From contig UWYS01000005.1 of NCBI GenBank assembly GCA_900291925.1, positions 124,001 to 188,000 of the forward strand: a DNA stretch of 64,000 bases, written 5' to 3'. The notes below the pieces were generated by a model, which did not search any database, was not told the DNA's origin, and saw nothing but the letters and a program-made list of their open reading frames with translations. Within the stretch, counting starts at the first letter, position 1. Each line of letters starts with the position of its first letter. Of this stretch, positions 10,567-21,496 are shown one piece after another. The DNA comes from Thecaphora thlaspeos (Eukaryota > Basidiomycota > Ustilaginomycetes > Urocystidales > Glomosporiaceae). A program made the translations under genes and the position numbers.

Positions 10567-13500
10567 ATGAGCGCCAGCCACGACTCAGCCGCCTCCAAAG
10601 AGCCCCGCCCGCCGGCACTTGCCAGGATCTGCAAGAAGCTCGTCCTCAACGGTCAGGCTAGCAGCAAAGGCGCATTCTACACGCTATACCTCAAGGTAGA
10701 GGTGCCTGCCAACCCAAAGCCTCACACCTATCCGCTTCTGCCGGACCACGATGTCCGACTCAAGGAGGCCGTCGTCCACCAGCTCGACGCCGCCGGTGCT
10801 GCACCCGCCCTCTCCGAGTCCGCAGCTTCGGCCGCATCGCATCTCGGAATTCCGCTTTCGGTGCACCATCACATCGAGTCCCCGCCACTCGCTTCCATGG
10901 ACGATCGATTGACTCCCAGCAACGCTAGAAGGCGCTCTTTTGGAACCACGCGGCGCGCCCAGGACCCCTTTTCCGTAGCTACGGCCGCCAAGGTCTCGGT
11001 CGCCAACTTCCACATCAACTTCATCGCCCCGCCACTGACGACTCCCCTCAGTCCCACAAGTTCCAACTTTCCTGGCAGCACGTCCACTCGTCAGCTGAAG
11101 CGCAAGGACGTATGCGGCTTCATCCTCATCCTACGCTTCGAAGTCGGCCTCACTGCATCGCCGCCGCGCGGTCCGCACACGGTGAGTCGAAGAATGGCGG
11201 AATGGGGGTGTTGCTGCAATTGCCTGCCTGAAACTGTCTGCTGATGTTTATCAAGATCTTCACATGCTCAATCGTATGCCGACCGCACGCAGGTACGCCT
11301 CTTCAAGCCCTACTGCCTCAACAACTATCTCAAGTTTGCCCTCGACGACTCGGTCAATCTCGGTACCGGCGACATCGCCGTAGAGATCGATCCGCTCGTC
11401 CTGCCCCGCAGTCGGAGTCAGCGCAAGGCCCTCAATCGGCCCAAGCCGCCGGCCGAGGCGGAAGAGGACGACGATGATGACGACGCCATTACCCTCGGAC
11501 CCAATAGCGATGACAGCGATGATGACGATGGCGGAAACACCACAGTACAGGGCCCCTTTGAGTCCTGCGAGGCGGTGGTCGTACGGTGGGCCGCTCCAAA
11601 GGCCGGCGACTTCTCCTGTATCCACCCACGAAGCCATGTGATTCCTGCTGCCCTTCGAGCCGATTTCGTCACCAGCCGCGTCCGCTATCAGCCCTGCAGC
11701 GCAGCGAATGATGGCCATATCATCCTCTGGTTTGAGGCGACGGCAAAGGTCTCTGGCCTCCACTTTCCCGGTCTCGACTCCGAAGCCTGTCTGCCGATCG
11801 TGCTCGACGCTTATGGCCAGCAAGCATCTTGGGAGGTGTCGCAGGTCGAGGCATCACCTGGACTCGTCTCGTGGAGCCAGCAGCAGCAGGACCATCTCGC
11901 GACTAAGGACGAGTTGAAGGCCTCTGGCGTCGAAGCCTACGAGCCGACCTCCCGCATACCGACAGAGACGGCCGGGGCAAATCACCTGCGCCGGGTCATC
12001 AGCACAGATAGCCTGGGCGACGACGACGATCTGCTCAACGTAGATCCACCATCCGGCCTTTCGGACACCGATATAGACTTTTCGTTCGACACCATGTCGA
12101 TACCGTCCCGGCCGAGGGCTAGGCGACGGTCGATCGTCTCCCGAGGCGGCTCGCGCCCGGCCACCCCGCGGCCGGAAGAAGACGATGCCGATAACGACGC
12201 TGCTGTGGAGCGGCCAAACACGGAACCAGCGCACGAGTGCGCGGTGCGCTTGCAGCTCGACGTCTTACAGGTGACGAAGGCCGGGGCGGCAATCGAGTTA
12301 ACGCTGCGCGGCACCGTAACACTGAAGTCGAAGCAGGGACAGTTATCTGCAACGTCCAACGAGAGCGAAGAGGAGCTTAGACTTGCGCTCCCGGTCCTGC
12401 GCTTCACTACCGCGCTGGAGCATTTCAGCAGCATCGAGCCCGACTCGGAAGCGCCTCCGGATTCGGCGTACGTCGTTGCTGGCTTTCGCCGGTCGCAATG
12501 GACCGGATCAGACGGTTGGACTAAGTTAGAGCCCTTCGCTGCCGGCAAAGCGCTGCCTCCAGGCCATGGCTTCGATCCCGAGGCCAATGTCGTCACGGTC
12601 AAGGCCGGGGGACGCGACGATCCTAGTCCTGCGGCTGAGGACACCGCGGCCGACGAGGGAGGCGACCTTAGGCTACTCTCTGATGCCAGAGCGGTGTCGC
12701 AGGAGCTGCGTCAGCCCCTCCTGCCTGCGACCGCCGCTGCGCCTGTTGCAGCAGCAGCAGGTCCGGATCTGGCAATGGCGCCCATGCTAGGTTCAGCCTG
12801 GTCGCAGGAGGCATCCTTCTCCGTCCGCCCGATGTTCAAGGATGCGGGAAGATCGACGGTCGCTGTTCGTCTGCAGCTCGACTGGCCTTCTAGCCGGGGC
12901 ACCCTGCTGCCGTTCATGTCGCTGAAGGTCGTTCGTCTAGCCTCAGCGACTGACATCGTGGTGGCCTTTGTTAATGGACGGCAGGTGCAAGCAGCGCCTT
13001 GCGTGAACTCGAGCAACGAAGCTCCGGACGAGGCCGGATGGCCGATTGCTTTACCGTCCTACTTCGCCGCCGGCTCGTCTCCTGTTCGCGCAGACGTGCT
13101 ATTTTCGATGCCATGGGACGGCCAGCCCGACATCGCCATCAGCTTGCCTAGGATTCCGTGGAACGTGATGTCGGTCACCGTAGACCTTGCCGGCGACCTG
13201 GGGCGTCAACCAAAGCTGCTGAGCCCCAAGCTCTCGTCATCGTTCCTCAGCCAGACGTACGCTGGTCGCTTGCAGCTCTCGAGCTTCTATTTGGAGCCGC
13301 GCACGGCTCTCGACCTTGAGTATACGCTCGAATCAGTGAGCGAGGCAGCGGCAGCGCTTAGTGATCCGGTACCGCAGGTGTTCCGCGTCGAGGACAACCA
13401 AAGCTTCCAGTCACCCGGATCCAATGGCGGAGCATCATCAGAGGCATCGGTCCTCGCCAACTCTAGGCAGCTGGAGCCAGTCGAACCATCTCAGCGATCG

Positions 13501-14316
13501 CCATCGCGACGGGGAAAGAAGCAAAACGAAACCATGCCACATTGGCCATCACCGCCTCACCTGCTGTCTCTCTACTTGACGTCGATCTCGATCGCATTGA
13601 TGTCATTCTTCGTCTGGCACTTGCTCCATACGCTACGACCAAACATCGAGGATCTCGACGCAAAGGTGCGCTACCTTGCCACGGCGCAGAGGATCGATTT
13701 CTGCGATGGCATCTACGGCGTTTCGTCGTCCGTCGAGCCGAACAGCGATTCGCTCTGGCGCCGCCGTCTCCTTGAGTCGATGCCGGGAATGCGGCCGCGG
13801 AAGAGCAGACATAGTGATGCGGCGAAACACAGACTTATAGTGGAGCAGGAGATTGAGGAACAGGCGCGAAGGAAGCGGAAGGCAGAAGGAGAAGAAGTGC
13901 GGCGACGGCAAGGCAAGGCGGGGAGTATTACCGACATGATGGCTGAGAAGGCAAGCTGGCCATCGATAAACGACGTTGACGAAGGTCAGCCAACGATGGT
14001 CCTCCTAGGTGATCCGGAAGAGTCGCGCCACTCGCTGAGTCTTGGCAAGGTTGATTGGGAGGAGTGGACGAGCGAGCGGACCGCCTCGAAGGCCGAGCAG
14101 CAGCATCAGCAGCGTCAGACCCCTCAAACGGTCCTCTCAGGAAAGAACCAGGAAGCAGCGTCACATGTCGCGCCATCGCAGGAGGGAGATGTAGCGCTAG
14201 CTACCAGCTCGACCGGCTCGACGGGTGCGCTGAGCATGTTGATGAGGGTGCTCGGTTGGCCCCTACGCAGGACGTTTGGGATGCTCAGGATGTTTGGTCG
14301 AGCGTTGTGGGCGTAG
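10567..14316 (+). CDS. Large single-span membrane protein, function unknown
   Basis: I do not recognise this protein. Exons 10567-11181 and 11293-14316 (GTGAGT donor, CGCAG acceptor) give 1212 residues. Visible features are a soluble N-terminal part with beta-rich segments, a Ser/Pro linker, an acidic tract (EEDDDDDDA near 265), another low-complexity region with a 'DIDFSFDTMSIPSRPRARRR' stretch near 455, and a long middle rich in beta-type sequence. One clear hydrophobic segment at about 962-982 is followed by about 230 residues with a charged, probably helical block (EQEIEEQARRKRKAEGEEVRR). Composition and codon use match the neighbours, so it looks like a native gene. The two-exon frame is continuous over the acidic region, which supports the splice. 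A role in the endomembrane system is possible but only guessed from the topology. Confidence 0.85.
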
Positions 14317-15532
14317 CCGACGATAAATACAAAGAAGCGCGACGACGTCGACGCCACGTACGATCGGAGTGAGAAGACGAAGCGGTAGCACCTCGGAAGT
14401 GCTCTGGCGATGGTTGCTGCGGCAAGCTTGAGCTCTGGAGGTGAAGCGACGGAGTCAAAGAGTGTTCAAGGCAATCATGGCATGCGCGTGAAAAGTGGAC
14501 CGCCTGGTCTGCGCACCGGCGGCGGGGCGCGGGCGGAATCTGTGAGGTCACTCCATGCGTCGTGAAGGCGCAGGCGCTGGCACGGGTGTATGCTCTTCAC
14601 GCAAAACACGAAAGCAAGCGGTGGGCGCGGCGCGTCCGCTGTGCTTCGGTTGTAGGTGCCCGCTTGCCTTTGCAGAGACTCAAAACTGCACCGGCGCGCA
14701 AGCGCCAGGCCGACTTCCGAACATGGACTCAGGATGCTTCATTTTCAGGCCATATAATTGAGCAACAGCTGCGGGGGTCCAGGGAGCTGTGATGTGTGGG
14801 GTGGGGCGGAGGAAGGGGAAGCAAGGGGGAGCGAGTAAAGTTTGCCGACCGCTCAACCACCGGAGGGGAGGGGCGACGAGGGTGGATCGGGAACGTTTGC
14901 TCGCGACCTGCTGGTGGCCGGCTCGAGCCTCTACATACTGTTGGGTCCAATCGGGGAGAAAGGCTGACGCTGCGCTCAGGCCCGTCCGGCGAGGTGAGGG
15001 GTGTCTCGGCTCCCCCTCCCCTTTGACCCGCCTCGATCTTCAACATGAGAGGATGGCCAGGGACGTACTGTACGGTGCTGTAAGCTGCGCTGGTCTTTTG
15101 CATGGCAGGCAGGCCGGCAAGGTGTAGCCGCCGCCCAACGCACGCCGCCCGCCGCTCCACCCTCGAGGGCCTGCCTGCTGCATGCAAAGTGAGCGAGCGA
15201 GCGAGCGAGCCATCCAGCCATCCAGCCATCCAGCCAGCGGGGCCAGGCAGGCGCGGGGCAGGGCAATCACGCTGGACTTGGCTCGCTCTCGATGCCGGCT
15301 GCCTCGCTCCGCTCGACCCTCCTCGCCCCCGCGCGGCCGCCCCTGCTCTCATCGGCACCCATACAAATACACCCTGCTACACTTCCCCCTCCCCGCACTG
15401 TCCCCCCCCCTTTTGATCCACACACCCACCCATCCACCCATCTCTTTTCTACGCTCCTTGTCTCATCACTTCCACATCCCAGCACACCAACCCAAACCCC
15501 ACCACCACCACCTCCTCACAACTAGATTCACA
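14317..15532. other. Intergenic region with short tandem repeats
   Basis: No convincing gene on either strand, although GC-rich sequence gives spurious ORFs. Tandem GAGC (15191-15210) and CATCCAGC (15211-15236) repeats are present, and a GTACTGTACGG motif lies at 15065-15075. From about 15380 the + strand is very C-rich up to the SCP2-protein start, consistent with its leader. Confidence 0.4.
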
Positions 15533-16415
15533 ATGTCTGAGCACAAGTCCAAGGCTCTCTTCCAGCAGATCACCGAAGGTCTCAAGGGTATGGACGACAA
15601 GGAGAAGAAGGACGTCATCAAGAAGACGAACGGTGTCTTTGAGATGCACATCAAGAACTCCAAGGGTGAGGAGCTCGTTTACACCATCGACCTCAAGAAG
15701 GTAAGTGCCACGCCAGAAACTGACACGGGAGAGGCCACACAAGGCGGAAACGGGCAGGATGGCCGCACGATGACACCGCTGGGTGCATCCTGTTGGAGTC
15801 GCAGGGATGACTTTGCTGCCCGTCGTGACGGTCGAGCGATCGGCGATGGGCAAGATGGGATGGTTTCCGGCCTCTAGACCGTTGCTCGAGAGTGACTCCG
15901 CTTCCTGCTCGACGTTCAAATGCTGGACAACCCTCGAATCAAGGCATAGCTGACACATACCCCCCTACCGCACATCCATCCGAACCATCCCAACTCCAAT
16001 TTGCAGGGCGGCGAGGCTTACGAGGGCAAGGCCAAGGGCAAGGCCGACGTCACCATCAACTGCTCCGACGACAGTACGTTTTCACCCTATCTTATTCCCC
16101 CTCTTCTCCCCTCTTCACAAACATCTCCTAACCTCTTTGCCCCCTTCCTTCCTCCCTTTCTTATTCACACTGCTTTTCAGCTTTCATGGACATGGCCGAT
16201 GGCAAACTCAACGGTCAGAAGGCGTTCATGTCCGGCAAGCTTAAAGTCAAGGGTAACGTCATGTAAGTGTCATCTCCCAGCCTGTCCGACCCTCATGTCT
16301 ACGTCCCATCGTCCAGACTCCTGACCTTTCTTGCTTGCATCTCGATCTGGAACGTCCTTACAGGCTCGCCACAAAGCTCGACGGTGTCCTCAAGAGCCAA
16401 CGCTCCAAGCTCTAA
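15533..16415 (+). CDS. SCP2 sterol-binding domain protein with peroxisomal SKL signal
   Basis: Small stand-alone SCP2 (sterol carrier protein 2) fold that binds sterols, fatty acids or acyl-CoA in peroxisomes. Exons 15533-15700, 16007-16073, 16181-16262 and 16364-16415 encode 122 residues, normal for a single SCP2 domain. Family hallmarks include the early GVFEMHIKNSKGEE strand region and the segment DDTFMDMADGKLNGQKAFMSGKLKVKGN, quoted here in two pieces because it crosses an exon joint: DDT, then FMDMADGKLNGQKAF. The protein ends exactly in Ser-Lys-Leu, the canonical type 1 peroxisomal targeting signal. All introns are GT-AG. The start context (CACAATG) is good. A link to peroxisomal beta-oxidation is likely from family knowledge; the ligand is not shown by sequence. 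Confidence 0.94.
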
Positions 16416-16849
16416 ATCCACCCCACCTGTCTATCCAGGAGAGTCATCTGTACCTTTATCCCTGATGCAGTTGAAACATTAGTCGCTTGATAACAGATGC
16501 AGATGAGAGAGCCTTTCTGTGTCTTGTCGTGTCCTTGAACGTGGGTCAGGAGCGGGCGTCCTCAGTCCAGTCTACGACGAGGAGCAGACTCTTGCCAGAG
16601 CTGGAGGCAGCTTCACTCTTTGTCAGTGAGTCTGTGGAAGCGGTTGGACAAAGTCGAGAGGCACGCAGACGAAGACACGCGAGGAAAGCTGAGATGGATG
16701 AAGCTTTTACGCGGATCGACGACAACGACGACGTTGACCTGCGAAACTAGTGTACAAACAGACCTGATTGAATAGCGAGCTCGAGCGAAAAGACTTAACC
16801 GGACCGACTGCCGATCCTAGCCAACGACTACGGCGTCCCCGACAGGCAG
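16416..16849. other. Convergent 3' region SCP2 protein / APS1
   Basis: About 430 bases containing the 3' flanks of two convergent genes. An open frame at 16487-16750 lacks an ATG and any family resemblance and is taken as non-coding. Confidence 0.45.
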
Positions 16850-18067
16850 TCAGTGGTGCGTTTGTGTGTCAGTCAGCTGTGTTGTCACGTCAGGGACCAG
16901 GAAGGTGGAAGAGTAGGAGGGGGAGGGACTTACGTCTTCGCTCTGTTCCGCCTCTTCGATGGAGTCACTCTGGCTGACGGTTCGTAGGACTGACTTCTTG
17001 CTCGACTCTTGCATCTCGCCTGCTATGAGTAGTTCGTCCAGGATCTATGGGGCGTGAGATCAGACGAGGGAGGTGGGCATGTGTTAGGCGAGAGTGCGGT
17101 TGGGGAAGAGAGAAGGTCTTGGAGGGACAACGTACGGCATAGGCTTTTTGGAAGTTGAAGATGCTGCGATGGCAGATGAGACGATAAGGAGGCGAAGAGG
17201 TTAGGCTCGATCCTGGCGCGGGAAGAGCTGCGAAGGGCGGGGTTGAGGGAAGGCACTCACAGATCGAGCTCGCACACCTGAAGGTTGTGCGGGGAGGAAG
17301 GAACGAGAGAGAACGATTTGTCAGCCTGGCAGGTTTCTCTGCTTGAAGATACGCTCGTTGCACAGCGCTCGAGCACCGCCCGAGGGAGGAGGAGGCCACT
17401 CACATTGCCAAAGTATCGATCGAGGATCTCGACGTATCGATGTATGATCTCGAGCATTACCAGCTCATTGTCGCCCTGGCTGACGCCCGTGACGAAGAAC
17501 AGGGAGGCGTAGCGTCTGTACACCACCTTTGAATCTGCAAGTGGCGGGGCGAATGGCAAGCATGAGGATGCGCAGGGCAGCAAGTAAAGGGTCAGAATAC
17601 GGCGAGTACGGCCACTTGTGGACACAGCGTCGCCGAGAGCTCACCTTTGTACTCGAGGAAGTTGCACATCCGCGTCTGTTGGAGCGTTGCCGTGGCAGTT
17701 ACAGAGAGTGATCAAGCGCTGTCAGTGAAGCGCACACCAAAGGTCGATAGAGGTCGTTCTTTGGAAGAAGCTGAAGGCATGCATGGCGGCCGCCACTCAC
17801 CCTCCTTGCGAGTACGAGCTGTGTGACGTCCTTGATGATCTTAGTCTTTGCCTTTGGGCTCATTGTGGTGAACCATTTTGCGAGGCGCACCTTGCCCTGT
17901 CTTGAGATGAGGAGGATCCAGTTGACCTGAAGGATGGAAACGAGGTGAGCCCGAAAGCAGCCATTCGTCGAGCGTGCGTGAGCGAGTTATCAGAGAGGTG
18001 TCCAGGAGACAGCAGTGTGGGCTACTAGCGCAAGGTAAGAGTAGCAGGAGTCGAGACTTACCGCCAT
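16850..18067 (-). CDS. APS1: AP-1 clathrin adaptor complex, sigma subunit
   Basis: Small subunit of the AP-1 adaptor that packages cargo into clathrin vesicles at the trans-Golgi and endosomes. Eight exons on the minus strand: 18067-18062, 17926-17801, 17675-17645, 17534-17404, 17277-17261, 17163-17136, 17044-16934 and 16876-16850; 158 residues, the usual size. Nearly the whole chain matches AP-1 sigma: a first exon of only Met-Ala, then [90 protein letters not shown] and [18 protein letters not shown]. The last 57-base intron is in frame and has no stop, so the extreme C-terminus is either TDTQTHH after splicing or 19 residues longer if retained. Seven introns in a 158-residue gene is intron-rich compared with its neighbours. 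Confidence 0.95.
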
Positions 18068-18692
18068 CGTCGACGATGCTTGTGTGTCGGTGCGGCTTGC
18101 CAGACGTCGGCGATGTGGCGTGAAGCGGCTGTTACGTCTATGTTGTGGGCAGAGCGCTCGGTGTGGGCTGGCAGGTTCGGTGGTCAGAGGATAGGATATG
18201 GAGGTCGGTTGGCAGAGAAAAGCTGCCTTTTGTGATTTCCCGGAGAGAGAGACGGCGAAGCTGGCCGGCTGGCTGGCTGGGTGGGTGTGCTCGGTCCAGC
18301 CGACCAGCCAAAAGGAAGGCGGCCAAAACGCGCTCCCGCCTCATCAGCCTCTCGGCCGAGCACTTGCCTCCAGCTGCAGCCAGAGACCAACACGCACTCA
18401 CCCGCCAGCGGCCCAGCAGTTGATTGGACTTGACCCCTTCCACTCAACCTCGCACCCCGTCACTTCGACCCGCGACGACGACCACCGGATCACCCGACGC
18501 CATCCCACCGCAGACGATATTCTTCGTTCGCCCTTGCTTGCGTCCTTACTCGCCTCTTTCCCTCCCGCAGCGGTGACACCGAGCGTCGAGTCGTAACATC
18601 CCTTTGGTTCACACATGCTCCCGACGCATTTTGAGACGACCACCGCCACCACAAAGTCACATAGCCCTCACACCCACCAAAATGCAAAAATC
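18068..18692. promoter_or_regulatory. Divergent promoter APS1 / GUP1
   Basis: About 625 bases between divergent starts, with a short GGCT repeat near 18261-18280. An in-frame ATG at 18615 could extend GUP1 by 26 residues. Confidence 0.4.
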
Positions 18693-20831
18693 ATGAGCGC
18701 ACACCCTTCCTCTTCACCACATGCCTCTCGGCTGGGCGCAGGTCGAGGCTGGTCGCAGGTCGACGGCAACGATAGCGGTTCCGCCACCTACCCGCCTCAT
18801 CAAGCGCCCGGCGACGGCGACAGCACAGCCACCAGGAGGGCCGTCTCTTCGGCCTCCAGGACCGGCAGCGAGCCGTCGTCGTCGATGCAGAGGAAGATCT
18901 TTGGGCCCAAAGGCGTCGCCTGCCTCACCGTGGACACAGATCCGCTCAACAAACAGCAGGGCAACAGCATCAGGGCCTCGCACTCTTCCACACCATCACA
19001 GAGTATCGGGACGGCCGCCGCGTGCAGCACGAGACCGAAGCGCGGGCGATGGCACACGCTCGAGTTCCGCTTCTACGCCCTCGTCCACCTCTTCGCCGTG
19101 CCGCTGATGGTTTGGGTACCGGTGCAGCTCAGTCAGCCCACCAACCCAACCTATGGCAGCTTCGCATGGCACCTTAAGCCAGGCTGGATCGTAGGCCGCC
19201 GCAGAGACGACAGCGACTTCCAGTACCGCTCCTTTCGCGACTGCATTCCGCTCCTCGTTGGCATCATGGCGCTCTATCTCCTCCTCTCTTACACGTCCAG
19301 CACCTTCCCCGCCTCGTCGTCGTCGTCGTTGTCCGGCTACCGTCCCCTGAACGACGAGGCAGACAGCGGCGCCATGTCGTCGGCGTCGGCTTCGCAGAGA
19401 CCGCGCAACCACCGCAAGTCGTTCCTGCTCTTCTCCACCGCCATCTTCATCACCGCGCTGCACGGAACCAACGCGCCCAAGCTGCTGCTCGTTCTCGCCA
19501 TCAACTACTCCATCGCCAACCTGCTCGGCGGCACACGGATAGCGCCCATCCTCATCTGGACGTTCAACGTCGGCTCACTGTTTGCCGTACACTGGAACGA
19601 CGGCTTCAAGTACGCAAAGATGTCCGGTGGCCTAGCCTATCTCGACGACTACCAGGGCGTACTGCCGCGGTGGCAGATCAACTTCAACATCACAGTGCTC
19701 CGCCTCGTCTCATACTCGCTCGACCTGCACTGGGCCAAGCAGCAGCAGCAGCAGCGGCAGGCAAGACGCGAGAGCAGCGACGATGACACCGCGGAAACTT
19801 GGCCTCGCCAGCGCGCCTCGAGCTCGCGGCCGGCGGGGCAGTACAGCTTCCTGCACTACTTTATATACGTCTGCTACCCGCCGCTCTTTGTCGCTGGGCC
19901 GATCATGACGTTCAACGACTTCACCTCGCAGCTCTACCGGCCGAGGGCGATCGCCACCCGATCGGTCGTCTCGTACGCGGTGCGCTTCCTGGCATGCTTG
20001 CTGACAATGGAGCTGATCCTGCATTACATCTACGTCAACGCGATCAAGGACTCGAAGGCGTGGGACGGCGTGACGCCGCTCGAGCTGAGCATGATTGGCT
20101 TCTGGAACCTGATCATAGTCTGGCTCAAGTTACTCGTCCCCTGGCGCTTCTTTCGGCTGTGGGCCATGTGCGACGGCGTCGATGCGCCCGAGAACATGAT
20201 CCGCTGCATGGTCAACAACTACTCGACGCTCGGGTTCTGGCGGAGCTGGCACCGCAGCTTCAATCTCTGGACGGTGCGCTACATCTACGTGCCCGTGGGC
20301 GGGACAAGGAATCGGGTGGTGGCGACGCTGCTCGTCTTTACGTTTGTCGCGCTGTGGCACGACCTCAGCCTCAAGCTGCTGACGTGGGGATGGCTGATCA
20401 CGTTCTTCATCCTCCCGGAGCTGGTGGGCAAGGCCGTGTTCACGGAGGCCAAGGTGAGTTGCACTCAATCCGGGCCGTCTTCAAGCAGTCAATGCCGAAG
20501 CGATGCTGATGGCCTCCCTTTCCTCCCCATCGCCATCGTCGTCATCGTCGCCGTCGCCGTGGCTGCGCCTCGTCAGTATGGTTCGCGCTGGTGGTACCGC
20601 CACCTGTGCGCGCTGGGGGGCGTGTTCAACGTGCTGCTGATGATGACGGCCAACCTGGTTGGATTTGCGATCGGGACGGACGGGATCAAGTACATGTACC
20701 AGCAGATCCTCGGCAGTTGGGACGGCGTGCAGTTCATGGCGACGGCGTGCGGCGTGCTGTTTGTCGGGGTGCAGGTGATGTTCGAGTACCGGGAGGAGGA
20801 GAAGAGGAGAGGAATCGACCGCAAGTGCTAG
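18693..20831 (+). CDS. GUP1: Gup1-type MBOAT O-acyltransferase (GPI-anchor remodelling)
   Basis: Membrane-bound O-acyltransferase of the ER. In yeast Gup1 adds a very-long-chain fatty acid to the lipid of GPI anchors and affects glycerol uptake, membrane order and morphology. Exons 18693-20453 and 20577-20831 give 671 residues. A disordered Ser/Gly N-terminus precedes multiple membrane spans. Family signatures are TTSRPTNPTYG-like lumenal spacing before span 2 (here QPTNPTYGSFAW), GVLPRWQINFNITVLRLVSY, FWRSWHRSFNLWTVRYIYVP and VALWHD with the MBOAT histidine at residue 556. After the splice, RWWYRHLCALGGVFNVLLMM resumes the Gup1 pattern, which justifies removing the 123-base intron although it is stop-free. 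A variable Ser-rich and Gln-rich cytosolic insert is present (about 200-235 and 348-378). ATG 18615 is an alternative start. Confidence 0.95.
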   Translation: MSAHPSSSPHASRLGAGRGWSQVDGNDSGSATYPPHQAPGDGDSTATRRAVSSASRTGSEPSSSMQRKIFGPKGVACLTVDTDPLNKQQGNSIRASHSSTPSQSIGTAAACSTRPKRGRWHTLEFRFYALVHLFAVPLMVWVPVQLSQPTNPTYGSFAWHLKPGWIVGRRRDDSDFQYRSFRDCIPLLVGIMALYLLLSYTSSTFPASSSSSLSGYRPLNDEADSGAMSSASASQRPRNHRKSFLLFSTAIFITALHGTNAPKLLLVLAINYSIANLLGGTRIAPILIWTFNVGSLFAVHWNDGFKYAKMSGGLAYLDDYQGVLPRWQINFNITVLRLVSYSLDLHWAKQQQQQRQARRESSDDDTAETWPRQRASSSRPAGQYSFLHYFIYVCYPPLFVAGPIMTFNDFTSQLYRPRAIATRSVVSYAVRFLACLLTMELILHYIYVNAIKDSKAWDGVTPLELSMIGFWNLIIVWLKLLVPWRFFRLWAMCDGVDAPENMIRCMVNNYSTLGFWRSWHRSFNLWTVRYIYVPVGGTRNRVVATLLVFTFVALWHDLSLKLLTWGWLITFFILPELVGKAVFTEAKVSCTQSGPSSSSQCRSDADGLPFLPIAIVVIVAVAVAAPRQYGSRWWYRHLCALGGVFNVLLMMTANLVGFAIGTDGIKYMYQQILGSWDGVQFMATACGVLFVGVQVMFEYREEEKRRGIDRKC

Positions 20832-21368
20832 CAATGTCCACGCTGGCTGCATCGTGCTTGTTCGCTCGGCGCCGCTATCGACGTAGAGCAAGCGGGCGGG
20901 CGGGTGGGGTGTGGCTTTGCTGTACGAGAGAGCTTAGAGTTAATAATAGGCGGAGGTCGAAAGCTGAGGGCCATGTTACGCTGGTTTCCGCGCAACGACG
21001 GCGTCGAAGCGGGGTCGGGGCGCCTCACTTCCCAGCGCTTGTCGATTCGAGATTCGCATGCAGTCGACTCAGGGCCAAAGCGGCTGCCGCCAGGCGAGCA
21101 GGCGTGAATATTGCGGGGTTGCCCGCCTGCAGTGGTAGTAAATACTGTAACAGTCACCTACAGAGAGTACAGTACAATGCGACGCCGGCTGGCGCCGTCG
21201 AGGCATGGTCTGCTCGCCACCGCCGCCGCTGCTGTAAGTAGCGTGTACAGAGGATAGGTCGGATGGCAAGCCAGAGGAGCTTCCCAGCGAGCACAGGTTC
21301 CCAGGGAGACGCGTTACATAGATGGCGCGCTAGACGATGATGCGGCGAGAGCGACGAGGGGCGCCACC
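20832..21368. other. Intergenic region after GUP1
   Basis: No gene seen. Palindrome-like TACTGTAACAGT (21143-21154) and GTACAGTAC (21167-21175) motifs lie here. Confidence 0.4.
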
Positions 21369-21496
21369 ATGTTTCCGGACCTGCGCTTTAAACCAAGCCG
21401 TCACATGGATTCGGTACAGTATGTATCTGCTTTCTTGGCGTTGATTATTGCCCATCTCGACTAGAGCTGCCTCGCTGCCTGACGCTGCTCGCCGTC

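Noticed and set aside
14729..15358. 209-codon minus-strand ORF
   Set aside because: It translates tandem repeats (Trp-Leu-Asp-Gly and Ser-Leu-Ala-Arg units) and is not protein-like.
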